Source: Bog-473 sp963809825
GTDB lineage: Bacteria > Actinomycetota > Acidimicrobiia > Acidimicrobiales > RAAP-2
Direction: 5' to 3'
DNA length: 64,000 nucleotides
Assembly (NCBI GenBank): GCA_963809825.1
Contig: CAWELJ010000003.1
Coordinates: 1 to 64,000 of the forward strand
The notes under the pieces are model-generated. The model saw only the letters and a list, made by a program, of their open reading frames with translations. It did no database searches and was not told the DNA's origin. A program made the translations under genes and the position numbers. Below are positions 32,529-42,016 of the stretch, piece by piece; position 1 is the stretch's first letter; every line of letters begins with the position of its first letter.

Positions 32529-33587
32529 TCAGCCCAGCACCAGCCTGCCCCCGGCGTAGTCAAAGACCACCCACCCGAAGCGCGTGAGCGCGTCCGATCC
32601 GAGCAGTCCGTCGATGCCGACCAAGCCGATGGAACCGAAGTCGGTCTCGCCGATGAGCTGGCGCTGCAGCGGTTGGCCCGGTACCGACCACGCACCGGTC
32701 CGGGCGAGCGGGACGGTGATGACCGAGCACACGGTGGCCTGGCGTTGCGCCAGGGCGGTCCCGGCCAGCCCGGCCGCCCGCGCCACGGACGTGGCCACGA
32801 CGCTCTGCGACGACCCGGTGTCGACCACGAAGCTCCGCCGCCGGCCATCGGCGAAGCGGACCGCCACACTGAGGGAGACCTGCCCGGGCACGGACGTCAC
32901 GGTCAGCGGCACCGTGGTCCCCTCCCCCTGCGTGAGCGACACCGGCGGCAGCCCCTCGGGTCCGGTGAAGGGAGCCGGCGCGCTCGGGGGTGCGCCCTCG
33001 GGCCCCGGCAGCACCAGCGCGCCGCCGGCGAAGTCGATGCGCACCGCGCCGAAGCGGGCCAGGACGTCGGAGCCGACGAGGCCCATCGGCTCGCCCTTCC
33101 CGCCGATCTCGGGCAGCGTGGCCGCCGTCATCTGCTGGGGCGCCAGGCCGACCCCGTCGAGCGACCACGACCCCACCGCGACCGGGCGGGCGGTGCCCGT
33201 GCACCCGACGCCGGCGAACTCGTTGGCGGGGCCGGCCGAGGCCAGATGCAGGCGCTTGGCCAGGGCGGCGTCGATGGTCGTCTGCCCCGCCCCGGAGTCG
33301 AGGACGAAGGGGAAGGGCCCCTGGGCGCCGATGCAGACGTCGACGGTCTCGGCCACCTGCCCGGCCACGGTGCTCACGGTCAGCGGCACCCGCGTCGTCC
33401 CGCCACCGAGCGCGGTGGCACCGGTGCACCCCGTGGCCGGCGGGGGCAATTTGAAAGTCACCTCCGGCTCGACGTGCACCGAGGGTGGCGAGCCGGGCTT
33501 GTTGACGGCGGCGGCCAGGACGAGCGCCAGCACCGCCACGGCGATGGCGGCCATTGCCGCCACGAGGAGCCCCCGCCGCCCGCGCAT
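32529..33587 (-). CDS. Membrane-anchored aspartyl protease with two retropepsin-like domains
   Basis: Protein of 352 residues with an N-terminal signal-anchor (residues 8-29) and a periplasmic part made of two similar halves. Each half has an aspartyl-protease active-site motif: PFVLDSGAGQTTID (Asp97) and SFVVDTGSSQSVV (Asp256). Each is followed by the flap and psi-loop hallmark (GLVGSDVLARFGAVRIDF, then GIDGLLGSDALTRFGWVVFD). Retropepsins normally work as dimers of one domain; here an internal duplication would give both catalytic Asp in one chain, like pepsin. The gene sits at the end of a nucleotide-sugar/glycosyltransferase operon, 3 bases after a GT2 gene. Confidence 0.82.
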   Translation of the reverse strand: MRGRRGLLVAAMAAIAVAVLALVLAAAVNKPGSPPSVHVEPEVTFKLPPPATGCTGATALGGGTTRVPLTVSTVAGQVAETVDVCIGAQGPFPFVLDSGAGQTTIDAALAKRLHLASAGPANEFAGVGCTGTARPVAVGSWSLDGVGLAPQQMTAATLPEIGGKGEPMGLVGSDVLARFGAVRIDFAGGALVLPGPEGAPPSAPAPFTGPEGLPPVSLTQGEGTTVPLTVTSVPGQVSLSVAVRFADGRRRSFVVDTGSSQSVVATSVARAAGLAGTALAQRQATVCSVITVPLARTGAWSVPGQPLQRQLIGETDFGSIGLVGIDGLLGSDALTRFGWVVFDYAGGRLVLG

Positions 33588-33590
33588 CGG

Positions 33591-34467
33591 CTAGCGGCTC
33601 AGGGCGAGCCGGGCGGTGGCGATGGCCATGCGCAGGCCCAGCACCACCACGGCGAGCGGCAGGGCGAGGCGGCGCCAGCCCTTCGTGGTCCGGAACGTGA
33701 AGCGCAGGGCCGAACGGTGGTGGGCCGCCATCATGCGGTACGGGTGGCGGGCGGTGCTCACGCCCTGGACGTGGGTCACCCCCGCCGTGCCGGCGAAACC
33801 GACCCCCCACCCGGCGTGGTGGGCGCGCCAGCACAGGTCCATGTCCTCGGCGTACATGAAGTACGCCTCGTCGAAGCCACCGAGCTCCTCGAGCGCGCTG
33901 CGCCGGGCCAGGAAGCACGAGCCCGACACCCAGCCGGCCTCGGTCACCACGTCGCCCTCGGGGGTGCCGGGGTTGTAGCGCCGGGTGAACGGGTTCTCGG
34001 GGTTGAACTGGGCCAGGAGGGCGTGCCCGGCGGCGTCGGTGAAGGAGGGGAAGCTGCGCACCGAGGGGTAGACGTCGCCGGCCTCGGTGAAGATGCGCGG
34101 CCCCACCAGGGCCCAGGCCGGATGGGTCTCGAGTGCGTCGCGCAGGGCGGCCAGCGCGCCGGCGTGCACGACCAGGTCGGGGTTGGAGACCAGGACCCAC
34201 TCGGGCGGCGGCGTCCGGCCCGCCAGCGCGGCCAGCCCACGGTTGACCCCGGCGCCGAAGCCGAGGTTCCGCCCCGGCCGCACGATGTCCACGGGCGGCA
34301 CGGGCCCGCCGGCGAGCGCGGCGGCGAGCCCGTCGGCGCTCGCCGGCGGCGCCGTTCTCGACCACGACGACGGGGGCGGCACCGTCGTCGAGGAGCGAGC
34401 GCACACAGCCCTCGAGCAGTGGCCCGGCGTCGTGGTCGACCACGACCGCGCCGATCGCGCCGGCCAC
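33591..34467 (-). CDS. GT2 glycosyltransferase, rhamnosyltransferase-like (one frameshift)
   Basis: About 290 residues from GTG 34467. The N-terminus IGAVVVDHDAGPLLEGCVRS is in one frame, which breaks near 34347 after VVVENGA; a single base restores SADGLAAALAGG, then GRNLGFGAGVNRGL, VLVSNPDLVVH (DxD-type metal site), GWVSGSCFLARRSALEELGG and FDEAYFMYAEDMDLCWRAHH. The FMYAEDMDLCWR motif is characteristic of WcaA/WbbL-type rhamnosyl- and galactofuranosyl-transferases, fitting the dTDP-rhamnose genes of this operon. A C-terminal amphipathic or membrane helix (LALPLAVVVLGLRMAIA) may anchor it. The indel lies in a GC-rich stretch and is probably an assembly error. Confidence 0.85.
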
Positions 34468-34474
34468 CAGCGGC

Positions 34475-35209
34475 TCAGTACTCCTTGGTGAAGCGGAACT
34501 TGACCAGGGCCTTGAGGGCGCCGAACCCGTCGCGCCAGGTGATCTTCTTCCCCTCGTCGTGCTCCCGGCCGGCGTAGGAGATGGGCACCTCGTAGATCCG
34601 GTGGCCGCGCCGGAGCACCTTGGCCGTGATCTCGGGCTCGAAGTCGAACCGGTTGGACACGATGGTGACGCCCTCGAGGACCTGGGCGTCGAAGAGCTTG
34701 TAGCAGGTCTCCATGTCCGAGAGCGTCGAGCTGTACAGCACGTTGGTGACGAGCGAGAGCAGGCGGTTGCCGAACCAGTGCAGCGGCAGCATGTTCTTGC
34801 GCTCGCCGGTGAAGCGGCTGCCGTAGACGACGCGGGCCTTCCCGCGCAGGATCGGGTCGAGCAGGCGCGGCCAGTCGTTGGGGTCGTACTCGAGGTCGGC
34901 GTCCTGAATGAGGACGAGGTCGCCGCGGGCCTCGGCCAGCCCGGTGCGGATGGCCGCGCCCTTGCCCTGGTTCACCGGGTGGCGGATGACGCGCACCGTC
35001 GAGTCCTCGAGCGCGCCGAGCACCTTGTCGGAGCCGTCGCTCGACCCGTCGTCGACGACGATGATCTGGAGCACCACGGGGAGCTCGACCGCCCGCATGC
35101 GCCGGATGACCTCGGCGACGGTGGTCCGCTCGTTGAACACCGGCACGATCACCGTCAGCGTCCGGTAGGTCCGCGGCGGCGGAAGCTCGCTCAGGCCTGT
35201 CTCCGTCAT
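34475..35209 (-). CDS. GT2 glycosyltransferase, polyprenyl-phosphate sugar synthase type
   Basis: Protein of 244 residues resembling dolichol/polyprenyl-phosphate mannosyl- or glucosyl-transferases. LTVIVPVFNERTTVAEVIRR, IIVVDDGSSDGSDKVL, NQGKGAAIRTGLAEARGDLV and the metal site IQDADLEYDPNDWPRLLDPI are standard; GSRFTGERKNMLPLHWFGNR follows. No C-terminal membrane helices are present, so it likely acts at the inner membrane face. ATG 35209 overlaps the epimerase stop (ATGA), and the GT2 gene that follows starts 7 bases later. It would make a lipid-linked sugar for the polysaccharide built by this cluster (inference). Confidence 0.9.
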   Translation of the reverse strand: MTETGLSELPPPRTYRTLTVIVPVFNERTTVAEVIRRMRAVELPVVLQIIVVDDGSSDGSDKVLGALEDSTVRVIRHPVNQGKGAAIRTGLAEARGDLVLIQDADLEYDPNDWPRLLDPILRGKARVVYGSRFTGERKNMLPLHWFGNRLLSLVTNVLYSSTLSDMETCYKLFDAQVLEGVTIVSNRFDFEPEITAKVLRRGHRIYEVPISYAGREHDEGKKITWRDGFGALKALVKFRFTKEY

Positions 35210-36154
35210 GGGCCCTTCACCCTCTCCGCGAAGTAGTCGATCGTCTGCAGGATGCCCTCCCGCAGGCCGGTCGTAGGCTCCCACCCCAGCTCGGTCCGGG
35301 CCAGCGTGATGTCGGGGCAGCGCCGGGTCGGGTCGTCGGTGGGCAGCGGCTCGAAGACGATGCCCGACGTCGACCCCGTGACCTCGAGGACGAAGTGCGC
35401 CAGGTCGAGCATCGTGCGCTCGTCGGGGTTGCCGATGTTGACCGGGCCGGTGAGCGACGAGTCGAGCAGGGCCAGCAGGCCCCCGATCTCGTCGTCGACG
35501 AAGCAGAGGCTGCGGGTCTGGCTGCCGTCGCCGTAGACGGTCAGGGGCTCGCCCCGCAGGGCCTGCACGATGAAGTTGGACACCACCCGCCCGTCGCCGG
35601 GCGAGAGCCGGGGGCCGTAGGTGTTGAAGATCCGGGCGATGCCGACGTTCACCCCGTGGGTGCGGTGCATGGCCATGGTCAGGCTCTCGGCGAACCGCTT
35701 GGCCTCGTCGTAGACGCTGCGGGGGCCGGTGGGGTCGACGTTGCCCCGGTAGGACTCGACCTGGGGGTGCACCTCGGGGTCCCCGTAGATCTCGCTGGTG
35801 CTCGCCATGAGGAAGCGCGCGCCGTGCGCCCGGGCCAGCTCGAGCAGGCGGCGGGTGCCCTCGCTGCCGACGGCCAGCGTGTCGAAGGGCCGGGCGAGGT
35901 AGGCCGGCGGCGAGGCGGGCGAGGCCAGGTTGCACACGGCGTCGACCGGCGCGGCGTCCCCGAGGTCCACGCTCTCGCTGACGTTGGTCACGACGAGGGT
36001 GAAGCGGTCGTGCCCGAGCAGGTGGGCCACGTTGTCCTTCGACCCGGTGGAGAGGTCGTCGAGGCAGACCACGGTGTCGCCCGCGCTCGAGCAGCCGGTC
36101 GCACAGGTGCGACCCGAGGAACCCGGCCCCGCCGGCGACCACGACGCGGCTCAC
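35206..36154 (-). CDS. NAD-dependent epimerase, UDP-glucuronate decarboxylase-like (one frameshift)
   Basis: Extended SDR of about 315 residues. GTG 36154 gives SRVVVAGGAGFLGSHLCDRL; the frame breaks near 36081 at CGCGGGCGACACC and resumes as VVCLDDLSTGSKDN. ASPPAYLARPFDTLAVGSEG, MASTSEIYGDPEVHPQ, the catalytic RSVYDEAKRFAESL and ARIFNTYGPRL are close to UDP-xylose synthase (Uxs). With Ugd immediately upstream (GTGA overlap), the expected path is UDP-glucose to UDP-glucuronate to UDP-xylose. It could alternatively be another UDP-sugar epimerase or dehydratase of the same subfamily. Confidence 0.85.
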
Positions 36155-37440
36155 CGGCGCCCGATCCCGGCGTAGTGGAAGCCCATGCGCCGCACCGCGG
36201 CCGGGTCGAGCAGGTTGCGCGCGTCGACGATGGACGGCTCGGCCATGAGGGCGAGGACACGGGAGAAGTCGAGCCAGCGGAACTCGTCCCACTCGGTCAG
36301 CACGACCAGCACCCGCGCCCCGGTCGCCGCCTCGTAGGGATCGGCCCGCAGGTGCAGGCCGCGCAGGTCGTCGGACGGCTCGGCCTCGGGCTCGACCGTC
36401 GGGTCGAAGGCCTGCACGGTGGCCCCGAGCTCACGCGAGGCGGTGGCTGATCTGCAGGCTCGGCGAGTCGCGCCGGTCGTCGGTGTTGGCCTTGAAGGTG
36501 AGGCCCCACACCGCGAGCGTCGCCCCGTCGACCGAGCCGCCGCACGCCGTCCTCGACCTTGGAGACCACGCGGGCCAGCTGCTCGTCGTTGGACGCGATG
36601 GCGCCGGCCAGGAGTGAGAAGTCGTACCCGGCCTCACCGGCGATGTGGAGCAGCGCCCGCGTGTCCTTGGGCAGGCAGGAGCCGCCCCAGCCCGGTCCGG
36701 GTCGGAGGAACTCGAAGCCGATGCGCTTGTCGTAGCCGAGCCCGAGCAGCACGTCGCGGGCGTCGGCGCCGACCTCCTCGCACAGCCCGGCCAGCGCGTT
36801 GACGAAGCTGAGCTTGGTGGCCAAGAACGCGTTGGACGCGTACTTGATCGTCTCCGACGTCGTGGCGTCGGTGACGATGAGCGGTGCCCGAGGTCGACGA
36901 GAAGAGCTCGCCGACCATGGCCGCCGCCTGGGGGTCGTCCGCCCCCACGACGATGCGGTCCGGGTGCAGGCTGTCGAGCACCGCGGTGCCCTCGCGGAGG
37001 AACTCGGGGTTGGAGACGACGCTGACGTCGGGGCGCCCGATCACCTGCTCGACCATGGTGGCCGAGCCGACCGGCACCGTCGACTTGTTGACCACGATGG
37101 CGCCCGGCCATCAGGTGCGGCCGCGATCTCCTTGGCCGCCGCCTCGACGTAGGACAGGTCGGCCGATCCGTCGGCGCTCTGGGGCGTGGGCACGCAGAGG
37201 AAGACGAATTCGGCGCCGGCGACCGCCTCGGCCGCCGACTCGGTGAAGCGAGAGGTTGCCGGCCGCCACGCCCCCGGCCACCAGGTCGTCGAGCCCCGCC
37301 TCGACGATCGGCATGCGGCCCGAGCGCAGCGCGGCCAGGCGGGCGGGATCGCGCTCGGCCAGGACGACCGAGTGCCCGAAGTGGGCCAGCGTGGCCGCCG
37401 TGGGCAGTCCGACGTAGCCGGCACCGATCACGGCGACCGT
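36151..37440 (-). pseudogene. ugd: UDP-glucose 6-dehydrogenase, broken by about five frameshifts
   Basis: Pieces in three frames align in order with one full-length Ugd: VIGAGYVGLPTAATLAHFGH (start near 37431), AEFVFLCVPTPQSADGSADL, NKSTVPVGSATMVEQV, VVSNPEFLREGTAVLDSLHP, ATKLSFVNALAGLCEEVGAD, the nucleophile motif WGGSCLPKDTRALL, VWGLTFKANTDDRRDSPSLQ and the end FHYAGIGRR at 36151. Breaks lie near 37247, 37107, 36888, 36533 and 36433. All catalytic motifs survive and no segment is lost, so I think the gene is intact in the organism and the indels are sequence errors. It would oxidise UDP-glucose to UDP-glucuronate for the downstream decarboxylase, whose GTG overlaps its stop. Confidence 0.85.
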
Positions 37441-37471
37441 GTGCGGCGCGGTCCGTCGGCGTCGCGTGCCG

Positions 37472-38399
37472 TCACGCCGCCGCTTCCTGTGGCCTCGAGC
37501 GCAGCGCGGGGACGAGCCGGGACAGGCCGTCCTGCCAGTCCGGCAGGGCGGGCAGGCCGCTCAGGCGCAGCGCCATGTTGTCGAGCACCGAGTAGGCCGG
37601 CCGCGGCGCCGGGCGCGGCGGGTCGAGCTCGGCCGTCGTGATCGGCGTCACCCGCTCGGGGTCGGCCCCGGCCTCGGCCAGGACGGCCCGCACGAGGCCC
37701 CACCAGGTCGTGGCCCCGCAGTTGGTGACGTGGAAGATGCCGGGGCGGCGGTCGAGCCCGAGGGTGACGATGGCCGGGGCCAGGTCGGCGGTGAACGTCG
37801 GCGAGCCGTGCTGGTCGTCGACGAAGCGGAGCTCGCCCTCGCCCTCGGCCAGCCGCAGGGCGGTGGCCACGATGTTGGCGCCGTGGGCGCCGCACAGCCA
37901 GCTCGTGCGCACGATGGTCGACCCGGGCCGGCACTCCCGCTCGCCGGCCAGCTTGGACGCGCCGTACACCGAGGTCGGGCACGGCGGGTCCCACTCCCGG
38001 TACGGCCGGCCGGCCGTGCCGTCGAAGACGTAGTCGGTCGAGACGTAGACGAGGTGCGCGCCGACCAGCGCGGCGGCCTCGGCGACGTGGCGCGTGCCGA
38101 TCGCGTTGACGGCGAAGGCCAGGTCGACCTCGGTCTCGCAGCAGGTCGACCGCCGTGAGCGCGCCGCCGTGCAGGACGAGATCGGGCCGGAACGGCGAAC
38201 GTGTGCAGGACGGCGTCGCGGTCGTCGACCGGCATGGTGTCGATGTCGGTCCCCAGCACCTCGTGGTCGAGCCCCGGGCGCGGTCCTTCGGGGCCGAGCA
38301 GCGCGCAGCGGCGCCCGCCGGCCGGGCACACGCCCGGCCAGGGCGTCGACGCAGGTCGCGCCCGAGCTGGCCGTCTGCCCCCGTGACGAGGATCCGCAC
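37472..38399 (-). pseudogene. rmlD: dTDP-4-dehydrorhamnose reductase, frameshifted
   Basis: Starts at GTG 38399 with MRILVTGADGQLG; the next 250 bases jump between frames, with recognisable RPDLVLHGGALTAVDLL. From about 38130 one frame holds NAIGTRHVAEAAALVGAHLV, YVSTDYVFDGTAGRPYRE, the catalytic SVYGASKLAGE, IVRTSWLCGAHGANIV, DDQHGSPTFTADLA and the end at 37472. This is the reductase making dTDP-L-rhamnose. The start lies 4 bases after the RmlB stop, giving an rmlB-rmlD operon; rmlA and rmlC are not in the window. The intact second half suggests that the indels in the GC-rich first half are sequencing errors. Confidence 0.85.
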
Positions 38400-38402
38400 C
38401 GC

Positions 38403-39413
38403 TCAGGTCCCTCCGGTTCCCCAGGCCCCTTCGGCCACGGGGGCCCGGGCCCGGAGCGGCTCCCACCAGTCCCGGTGGTCGGCGTACCAGGCCACCGTGT
38501 CGGCCAGTCCCTGCTCCCACTCGACCGAGGGCGCCCAGCCGAGCTCGCGTGCGCAGCTTGGAGGAGTCGAGCACGTAGCGGCGGTCGTGCCCGGGCCGGT
38601 CGGGCACGATCGTCTTGAGCGAATCGGGCTTGCCCAGGGCGGCGAGGATCCGGTCGGCCACCTCCATGATCGAGGCCTCGACGCCGCTGCCGACGTGGTA
38701 CGTCTCGCCGACCCGGCCCCGCGCGAGCACGGCGTCGATGGCCGTGCAGTGGTCGAACACGTGCAGCCACTCCCGGCGGTTCTCGGTGCTGGCGTAGAGC
38801 GTGAGCGGCTGGTCGTCGAGGGCCAGCGCGCAGAAGTGCGGGATCAGCTTCTCGGGGAACTGGTAGGGGCCGTAGTTGTTGGCGCAGTTGGTGATGGTGA
38901 TCGGCAGCCCGTACGTCTCGGCGTAGGCCCGCACGGCGTGGTCCGCCCCCGCCTTGCGAGCGTTGTAGGGCGTCCGGGGCCGGTACGGCGAGTCCTCGGT
39001 GAAGACCTCGTCGGCGTCGAGGGGCAGGTCCCCGTAGACCTCGCACGTCGACACGTGGTGGAAGCGCGCGACGCCGGCCTGGCGGGCCGCCTCGAGCATG
39101 GTCTGGGTCCCGAGCACGTTGGTGCGGAAGAAGAGGCCCGGGTTCAGCACCGCCAGGGAGTTGTGCGACTCGGCCGCGAAGTGCACGATCGTGTCGATGG
39201 CCTCGCCCCGCAGCGCCTTCTCGGCGGCCTCGGGTCGCAGACGTCGCCCTGGACGAAGACGATCCGGTCCTCGATGTCGGACAGGTTGGGTCGGTTGCCG
39301 GCGTAGGTGAGGACGTCGTAGACGACGACATGGTCCTCGGGGTGCCGTTCGACCCAGTAGCGGGCGAAATTCGACCCGATGAAACCGGCACCTCCCGTCA
39401 CGAGAAGGCGCAT
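38403..39413 (-). pseudogene. rmlB: dTDP-glucose 4,6-dehydratase, frameshifted near both ends
   Basis: Begins MRLLVTGGAGFIGSNFARYW at 39413; breaks near 39235 and continues IDTIVHFAAESHNSLAVLNP, FFRTNVLGTQTMLEAAR, HHVSTCEVYGDLPL, YNARKAGADHAVRAYAETYG (Tyr-Lys pair), NNYGPYQFPEKLIPHF and PGHDRRYVLDSSKLR; a second break near 38550 precedes the C-terminal LADTVAWYADHRDWWEPL. In well-studied RmlB the sequence is STDEVYGD, with Asp and Glu catalytic; here it reads STCEVYGD, replacing the Asp. Some environmental homologues share this, so it may be a related dehydratase. It heads the rmlB-rmlD-ugd-uxs-GT2 operon. Confidence 0.85.
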
Positions 39414-39424
39414 AGGGCGGCCAT

Positions 39425-40188
39425 GTTAGCCCGCCCACGGGCCCCCCTCAGCTCGCTCCGGGCGCAGGTGGACGACGTCGCCGGCCGCCACGCTTCGGGG
39501 CCCCTCCGCGGTGTCGACGACGAGCTGGCCGGCGTCGTCGATGGCCGCGGCCGTCCCCGTGACCCTCCCCCGCGAGGGTCACCCGGACCGGCTGGCCCAG
39601 CGTGGCGCAGCGCCGGCGCTGCTCCTCGGCCAGGGCGGCCCGCCCGGCCGCCTCGTCGAGGAGGGCCGCCGGCGCCGAGAGCGCTCGAGGACGCGCTCGA
39701 GCAGGAGCCGGGGTCGACCGGCTGCGGCGATCCGCCCACGTCGTCCAGGCAGGTGCCCCCCGGCTCCCGGCGGACCGGGCCAGGCCACGTTGAGGCCGAA
39801 CCCGACCACGACGGCGGCGGGGCCCGCTGGAGAAATCGGCCTCCGCCAGGATCCCGGCCAGCTTGGACTCGCCGACCAGCAGGTCGTTGGGCCACTTGAG
39901 CCGGGCTCGACCGCGGCGACGTCCCGGCAGGCGTCGGCGGCCGCCAGGGCCACGGCGGCGGTGCACAGGTGGAGGTCCCCGGCGTCGCACCGGGGGCGCA
40001 GGAGGACCGAGACCAGCACGTTCGCCCCCGGGGGGGACTCCCAGCGCCGGTCGAGCCGGCCCCGGCCCGCCGTCTGGTGCTCGGCCGCCGCGACCAGACC
40101 CTCGGGGGCCCCCGGGCGCTCGCTCCAGCAGGTAGCTGTTGGTGGAGTCGATCTCGTCGAAGCGGCGGACGTCCCACCCCGGCGACAT
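39425..40188 (-). pseudogene. birA: Biotin-protein ligase (BirA, enzymatic domain), many frameshifts
   Basis: Coding pieces in three frames give a BirA without the N-terminal DNA-binding domain. From ATG 40188: SPGWDVRRFDEIDSTNSYLL, HQTAGRGRLDRRWESPPGAN, VSVLLRPRCDAGDLHLCTAA, LKWPNDLLVGESKLAGILAE, VVVGFGLNVAWPG, and an SH3-like tail DDAGQLVVDTAEGPRSVAAG ending at 39425. At least five frame breaks occur in about 760 bases. It is divergent from, and 60 bases from, a biotin-carboxylase/BCCP gene that needs this activity, so loss would be harmful; sequence error is likely. Confidence 0.82.
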
Positions 40189-40248
40189 GGCAGACACTGT
40201 ACGGCACGTGCAATTGTGAAGGCCCGCCTCACGGAGGAAAGGCCCAGC

Positions 40249-42016
40249 GTGCTCCAGAAGATCCTGATCGCCAACCGCGGCGAGATCGCCGTCCGGGTCA
40301 TCCGGACCTGCCGCGAGCTGGGCATCGGGACGGTGGCCGTCTACTCGAACCTCGACCGCGAGGCGCTGCACGTCCGGATGGCCGACGAGGCCTACGCGCT
40401 CGGCGGCGAGACGGCGGCCGAGAGCTACCTCAACACCGAGGCCATCCTGCACGCCATCGAGCAGAGCGGCGCCGACGGGGTCCACCCCGGCTACGGGTTC
40501 TTCTCCGAGAACACCGACTTCGCCCGGGCCATCACCGACCGCGGCGTGACCTTCATCGGCCCGCCGCCCGAGGCCATCGAGGTCATGGGCGACAAGATCA
40601 GCTCCCGCCTGGCCGCGGAGAAGGCCGGCGTGGCCGGCGTCCCCGGTCGCTCCGAACCGCTCACCTCCCCCGACGAGGTCGTGGCGTTCGGCGAGGAGCA
40701 CGGGTGGCCGGTCGCCATCAAGGCCGCCTTCGGCGGCGGCGGGCGGGGCATGAAGGTCGTCACCTCGGCGGAGGACGCGGCCGAGGCCATGGAGTCGGCG
40801 GCGCGCGAGGCGCAGGCCTACTTCGGCCGGCCCGAGATCTACCTCGAGCGGTACCTCACGTGGCCGCGCCACGTCGAGATGCAGGTGCTGGCGACAAGCA
40901 CGGGACCACGCTGTGGCTGGGCGAGCGTGACTGCTCGGCCCAGCGACGCCACCAGAAGCTGGTCGAGGAGAGCCCGGCCCCCGACTTCCCGGACGACGTC
41001 CGCCGCGCCATGGGCGAGGCCGCGGTCAAGGTCTCCGAGGCCTGCGGCTACTACAACGCCGGCACGGTCGAGTTCCTCTTCCAGGACGGCGAGTTCTACT
41101 TCCTCGAGATGAACACCCGCCTCCAGGTGGAGCACCCGGTCACCGAGCTCGTCACCGGCCTCGACCTGGTGGCCTGGCAGATCCGCATCGCGTCGGGCGA
41201 GGCGCTCGACTTCACCCAGGAGGACATCCGCCGGGACGGGCACGCCATCGAGGTCCGCATCAACGCCGAGGACCCGAGCGGCGGGCGGTTCTCGCCCTCT
41301 CCCGGCATCCTGACCACGTTCCACCAGCCTCCGGGCCCGGCGTCCGCCTCGACGCCGGCTACGAGGCCGGCGACACGGTCTCGCAGTACTACGACAACCT
41401 CATCGCCAAGCTCATCGTGTGGGCACCCGACCGGGAGGCGGCACGACGGCGGATGCTCCGGGCGATCGGCGAGACCCGGATCGCGGGGGTGGCCACGACG
41501 CTGCCCGCCCACGAGGCGATCTTGAGCCACCCCGACTTCGCGGCGGCCAACCACTCGACCAAGTGGGTCGAGGAGACCCTCGACCTGAGCGGCGTGGTCG
41601 CCGAACCCGTGGGGGGCCCGGCGCCGGCGGCGGCGCCGGCGGAGGACGAAGTGCCGATGGTCCAGCGCGACGTGACCGCCGAGGTCGACGGCCGGCGCTT
41701 CTCGGTGCGCCTCTGGGTGCCCGACCTGGGCCCGGCTCCCGCCGGTGGGCGCGCCGCAGGACGACCGAAGCGGGCGGCCGCGTCGGCGGCGGCCGGCAGC
41801 GGCTCGGGGCAGGTGACCGTGCCGATGCAGGGCACCATCGTGAAGGTCCTCGTCGCCGTCGGCGACGTGGTCGAGGTGGGCCAGTCCATCTGCCTCCTCG
41901 AGGCCATGAAGATGGAGAACGCCGTCGCCGCCGAGAAAGACGGGGTGGTGAAGGAGGTCCGGGTGAGCGCGGGCGACTCCGTGGGTGCCGGCGACGTCGT
42001 GGCGGTCATCGAGTAG
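40249..42016 (+). CDS. Acyl-CoA carboxylase alpha chain: biotin carboxylase plus biotin carrier (two frameshifts)
   Basis: About 590 residues, typical of actinobacterial AccA/PccA chains. GTG 40249 follows GGAGG and begins LQKILIANRGEIAVRVIRTC. The biotin carboxylase ATP-grasp domain shows HPGYGFFSEN, KAAFGGGGRGMKVV, EMNTRLQVEHPVTELVTGLD and GHAIEVRINAEDP. A linker leads to the C-terminal biotinyl domain with LLEAMKMENAV. Frame breaks near 40893 (one G missing in GCGGACAAG) and 41340 (one G missing in CCCGGGCGTC) are simple homopolymer deletions. It carboxylates acetyl- or propionyl-CoA together with a beta chain not in the window. The divergent neighbour birA would attach its biotin. Confidence 0.92.

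Noticed and set aside
36151..41400. Treating ugd, rmlD, rmlB, birA and the carboxylase as true pseudogenes
   Set aside because: All conserved blocks are present in order, breaks are single-base and in G/C runs, and several functions are essential; sequence error explains this better, though reads are needed to prove it.
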